Below, one piece after another: positions 22,947 to 24,543 of a stretch of DNA of 24,543 bases. The translations under genes were made by a program, and so were the position numbers. The DNA is taken from the IMG/VR virus record IMGVR_UViG_3300046648_000147, positions 1-24,543 of that record; one strand, given 5' to 3'. Each line of letters starts with the position of its first letter. Positions within the stretch are counted from its first letter, which is position 1. The notes under the pieces were generated by a model. It ran no database searches. It saw only the letters and a program-made list of their open reading frames with translations, and was not told the origin of the DNA. Origin of the DNA: a virus.

Positions 22947-23696
22947 TCAGCGCCCCCGACGCGGCGCTTGGCCGGTGAAGACATCGCCGTGATAGTCGGC
23001 AAGGGCGATTGCTTCCAACTGCTGCGCCCGTGCGAATTCGGACACCCGCGAGAGCGATGCGACGATGCGGGAGGCGACGCCGTGGGTCTTGTCGACGATG
23101 TGAGCGAGAAGATCATCCTGCACGGTCAGCTTCGGGTGATAGATGCGGGCGAGCTGCTGGGCGTCGCCGAGGTCGCTGGGATTGGCCATGCCGTAGGCGG
23201 AGACGCGGTTCTCGCAGCGCTCGTAGCGGGCAAGCTTCTCCGGCAGCAATTCTTCGCCGACCAGCAAGACCGGGATCCGCGCGCCTTTGTAGAGATCGCG
23301 CACCAACTCGATCATGCCCTTGTCAACGAGCTTGTCGGCCTCGTCGATGATCAGCAGGCGGTTGGGATCGTCCTGCAGCAGGCGCATGGCCTGGACCATC
23401 ATGCTTGCGATGGTGCCTTTCGGCTTCTCGACACCCAGCTCGGCGAGCAGAAACTCGCAGAACGTCTTCTTGGTCCAGAAATCGAAGACCTCCAGATAGA
23501 TCGCACCGGTCTTGTTCTGCACATACTGGCTGGCCTTCGATTTGCCGTAGCCAGATCTGCCGTAAAACAGGCCGAGGCCGTCGATGCCGGCAGGCCGGTT
23601 GATGATCTGCTGGGCAACCGAAAACGCTTCCGCAACGTTCTTCAGCGGGGCCACGGTTCCGAAGCTCGGATTGACATTCTGCATTCTCACGTTCAT
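22947..23696 (-). CDS. MuB-like AAA+ transposition ATPase
   Basis: A 249-residue AAA+ ATPase of the MuB/TniB type. Walker A is GRSGYGKSK (residues about 46-54), Walker B RLLIIDEADKL (about 113-123), and a sensor-like region follows at PVLLVGEELLPEKLARYE with an arginine-rich CENRVSAYGM. The C-terminal part (QDDLLAHIVDKTHGVASRIVASLSRV) resembles the MuB C-terminal domain. MuB binds ATP and DNA, selects target sites away from the phage, and activates MuA. It lies directly after the transposase gene. An in-frame ATG five codons in (MQNVNPSFG) is an alternative start. All key residues are present. Confidence 0.93.
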   Translation of the reverse strand: MNVRMQNVNPSFGTVAPLKNVAEAFSVAQQIINRPAGIDGLGLFYGRSGYGKSKASQYVQNKTGAIYLEVFDFWTKKTFCEFLLAELGVEKPKGTIASMMVQAMRLLQDDPNRLLIIDEADKLVDKGMIELVRDLYKGARIPVLLVGEELLPEKLARYERCENRVSAYGMANPSDLGDAQQLARIYHPKLTVQDDLLAHIVDKTHGVASRIVASLSRVSEFARAQQLEAIALADYHGDVFTGQAPRRGR

Positions 23697-23723
23697 CCTT
23701 CAGTCCTTCTCTAAGTTTTCTTC

Positions 23724-23747
23724 GCCCGCTGGCTGCAACCGGCGGGC
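23724..23747 (-). other. hairpin between transposase and MuB genes
   Basis: GCCCGCTGG and CCGGCGGGC form a 9-bp stem with one mismatch around a 6-base loop in the 59-base gap between the two genes. No U-tract follows. A role in mRNA stability or in setting the A:B ratio is possible but not shown. Confidence 0.35.
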
Positions 23748-23755
23748 ATTCCATT

Positions 23756-24543
23756 TCAGGTACGCAGACCCGGTGCCTGATCACCGAAATCGTCAAACAT
23801 CGCCTTTTGGGTTTTGAACTCGCTGCTGGTCTGATAGCCGCCAGCCCAGTGAGCCTCGGCCGGGTCAACCGGATCGCCGGCCCGAAGGCGGGCATCGACG
23901 TCCTGCCAGCGACGGAATCTCTGTGCCGGTGTCGGAGAGGTACGGATCGGCTGGACATTCGCGCCATGCGCTTGCGGTTTCAGATCGGCCAGAACTTCAG
24001 CGTGCAGATCCGCGACATGCGCCGCCATCTTGGCCGGTTCGGGCTTGCGGATGGCGTCCAGCGCGGCGGCGATCGCGGGTGTCGTGTGCTGCTCTTCGCG
24101 CTTCGGCAGCTGGACGACGTTGTCGATCGCGGCATCACGCTCGGCCTTTTTCTTCTTGGCAAGCCGGATGGTGCGCTCGATGCCGGAAGGACCTTTCTTC
24201 AGCTCTCGGATATCGGCCTTGATCTCGCGTTCCTTCGCGCGGATGAGGTCGGCGGAAATCTCCTTCTGCGCCTTGACGTAGGCCTGCGGATTGACATCAG
24301 CCAATTCGGGGCAAAGCGCGATATCGAGGAAGCGACCGCCATCCGGCTCGTAGACATAGATCTTGCCCATATCCATCGGATCGAGGCGGACGAACACGTC
24401 GACGCCGGGCATGATTTTGCCGGTCAGATAGTGGAAATGATTGAGCTTGATGCCCTGTTTGGTCATCTTGCAGATGCCGTTCTTCCTCGCGACCGGCATC
24501 AGCAGAGCATCGAGCGCACGCTCATCGACACGGCGGATGGTCA
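23756..24543 (-). CDS. Mu-type transposase, C-terminal part (partial)
   Basis: The gene enters from the right edge; 261 C-terminal residues are visible (first in-frame residues TIRRVDERALDALL). Residues from KLNHFHYLTGKIMPGVDVFVRLDPMDMGKIYVYEPDGGRFLDIA match the Mu transposase C-terminal beta-barrel (Mu_transpos_C). It is followed by long basic helices (QKEISADLIRAKEREIKADIRELKKG, LAKKKKAERDAAID), the region that in MuA contacts MuB and ClpX. The catalytic DDE domain and the end-binding domains lie outside the window. The closing RWQDVDARLRAGDPVDPAEAHWAGGYQTSSEFKTQ is typical of alphaproteobacterial versions. It catalyses integration and replicative transposition. Confidence 0.92.
   Translation of the reverse strand, partial: TIRRVDERALDALLMPVARKNGICKMTKQGIKLNHFHYLTGKIMPGVDVFVRLDPMDMGKIYVYEPDGGRFLDIALCPELADVNPQAYVKAQKEISADLIRAKEREIKADIRELKKGPSGIERTIRLAKKKKAERDAAIDNVVQLPKREEQHTTPAIAAALDAIRKPEPAKMAAHVADLHAEVLADLKPQAHGANVQPIRTSPTPAQRFRRWQDVDARLRAGDPVDPAEAHWAGGYQTSSEFKTQKAMFDDFGDQAPGLRT

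Noticed and set aside
1-24543. CRISPR array, tRNA, rRNA or IS element
   Set aside because: No regularly spaced repeats, no convincing cloverleaf and no IS transposase were seen; the only transposase is the phage A protein.

Overview
The window is almost entirely a Mu-like transposable prophage lying on the minus strand, in an alphaproteobacterial host that is most likely a member of the Rhizobiales. Host evidence: a DUF982-type gene at the left edge (a family concentrated in rhizobia), a high-GC genome, and phage proteins that resemble those of rhizobial Mu-like prophages. Reading from right to left follows phage transcription. The window opens inside the transposase gene, so the transposase-proximal phage end and the repressor region lie beyond the right edge.

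Early region (about 24543-19562): C-terminal part of the MuA-type transposase, the MuB-type AAA+ target-selection ATPase, a winged-helix-like protein, an HTH protein with a Cys-rich tail, three small overlapping ORFs, a protein with a DnaA domain-IV-like DNA-binding domain, a DUF3164 protein and a small conserved phage protein. Most of these genes are joined by ATGA overlaps.

Head region (19523-13336): DUF935 portal, a MuF/gpF head protein carrying a C-terminal RNase-toxin-like (PBECR) domain, a gpG-like virion morphogenesis protein, a gpI-like protease with an in-frame nested scaffold start, a DUF2190 decoration protein, the major capsid protein and a small protein. The neck and tail follow (13333-1970): DUF1320, a tail-terminator-like protein, a small protein, a 22-codon remnant of the tail tube gene fused out of frame to a truncated tape measure gene, a tail protein, DUF1833, an NlpC/P60 peptidase, a tail-tip J gene split by a frameshift, an SGNH-esterase tail fibre and a LamG-like protein. 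The NlpC/DUF1833/J set and the absence of a sheath indicate a siphovirus-type tail (B3/D3112-like) and not a contractile Mu tail.

The prophage looks defective. Mor/GemA-type activators, lysis genes and both terminase subunits are absent where the early region meets the portal gene. The tail tube gene, the genes normally following it and the start of the tape measure gene are deleted. J is frameshifted. The other ORFs remain open.

The left 2 kb is a mixed boundary region: a lower-GC ORF behind an inverted repeat that can sequester its ribosome binding site, a plus-strand zinc-ribbon-like ORF, the DUF982 frame and possibly a small secreted ORF. The phage end should lie roughly between 1193 and 1969 or a little further left, but I could not fix it. 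No tRNA, rRNA, CRISPR array or IS element was recognised. No gene-free stretch exceeds about 300 bases, unless the doubtful ORF at 88-372 is discounted, in which case bases 1-300 hold nothing I can name.
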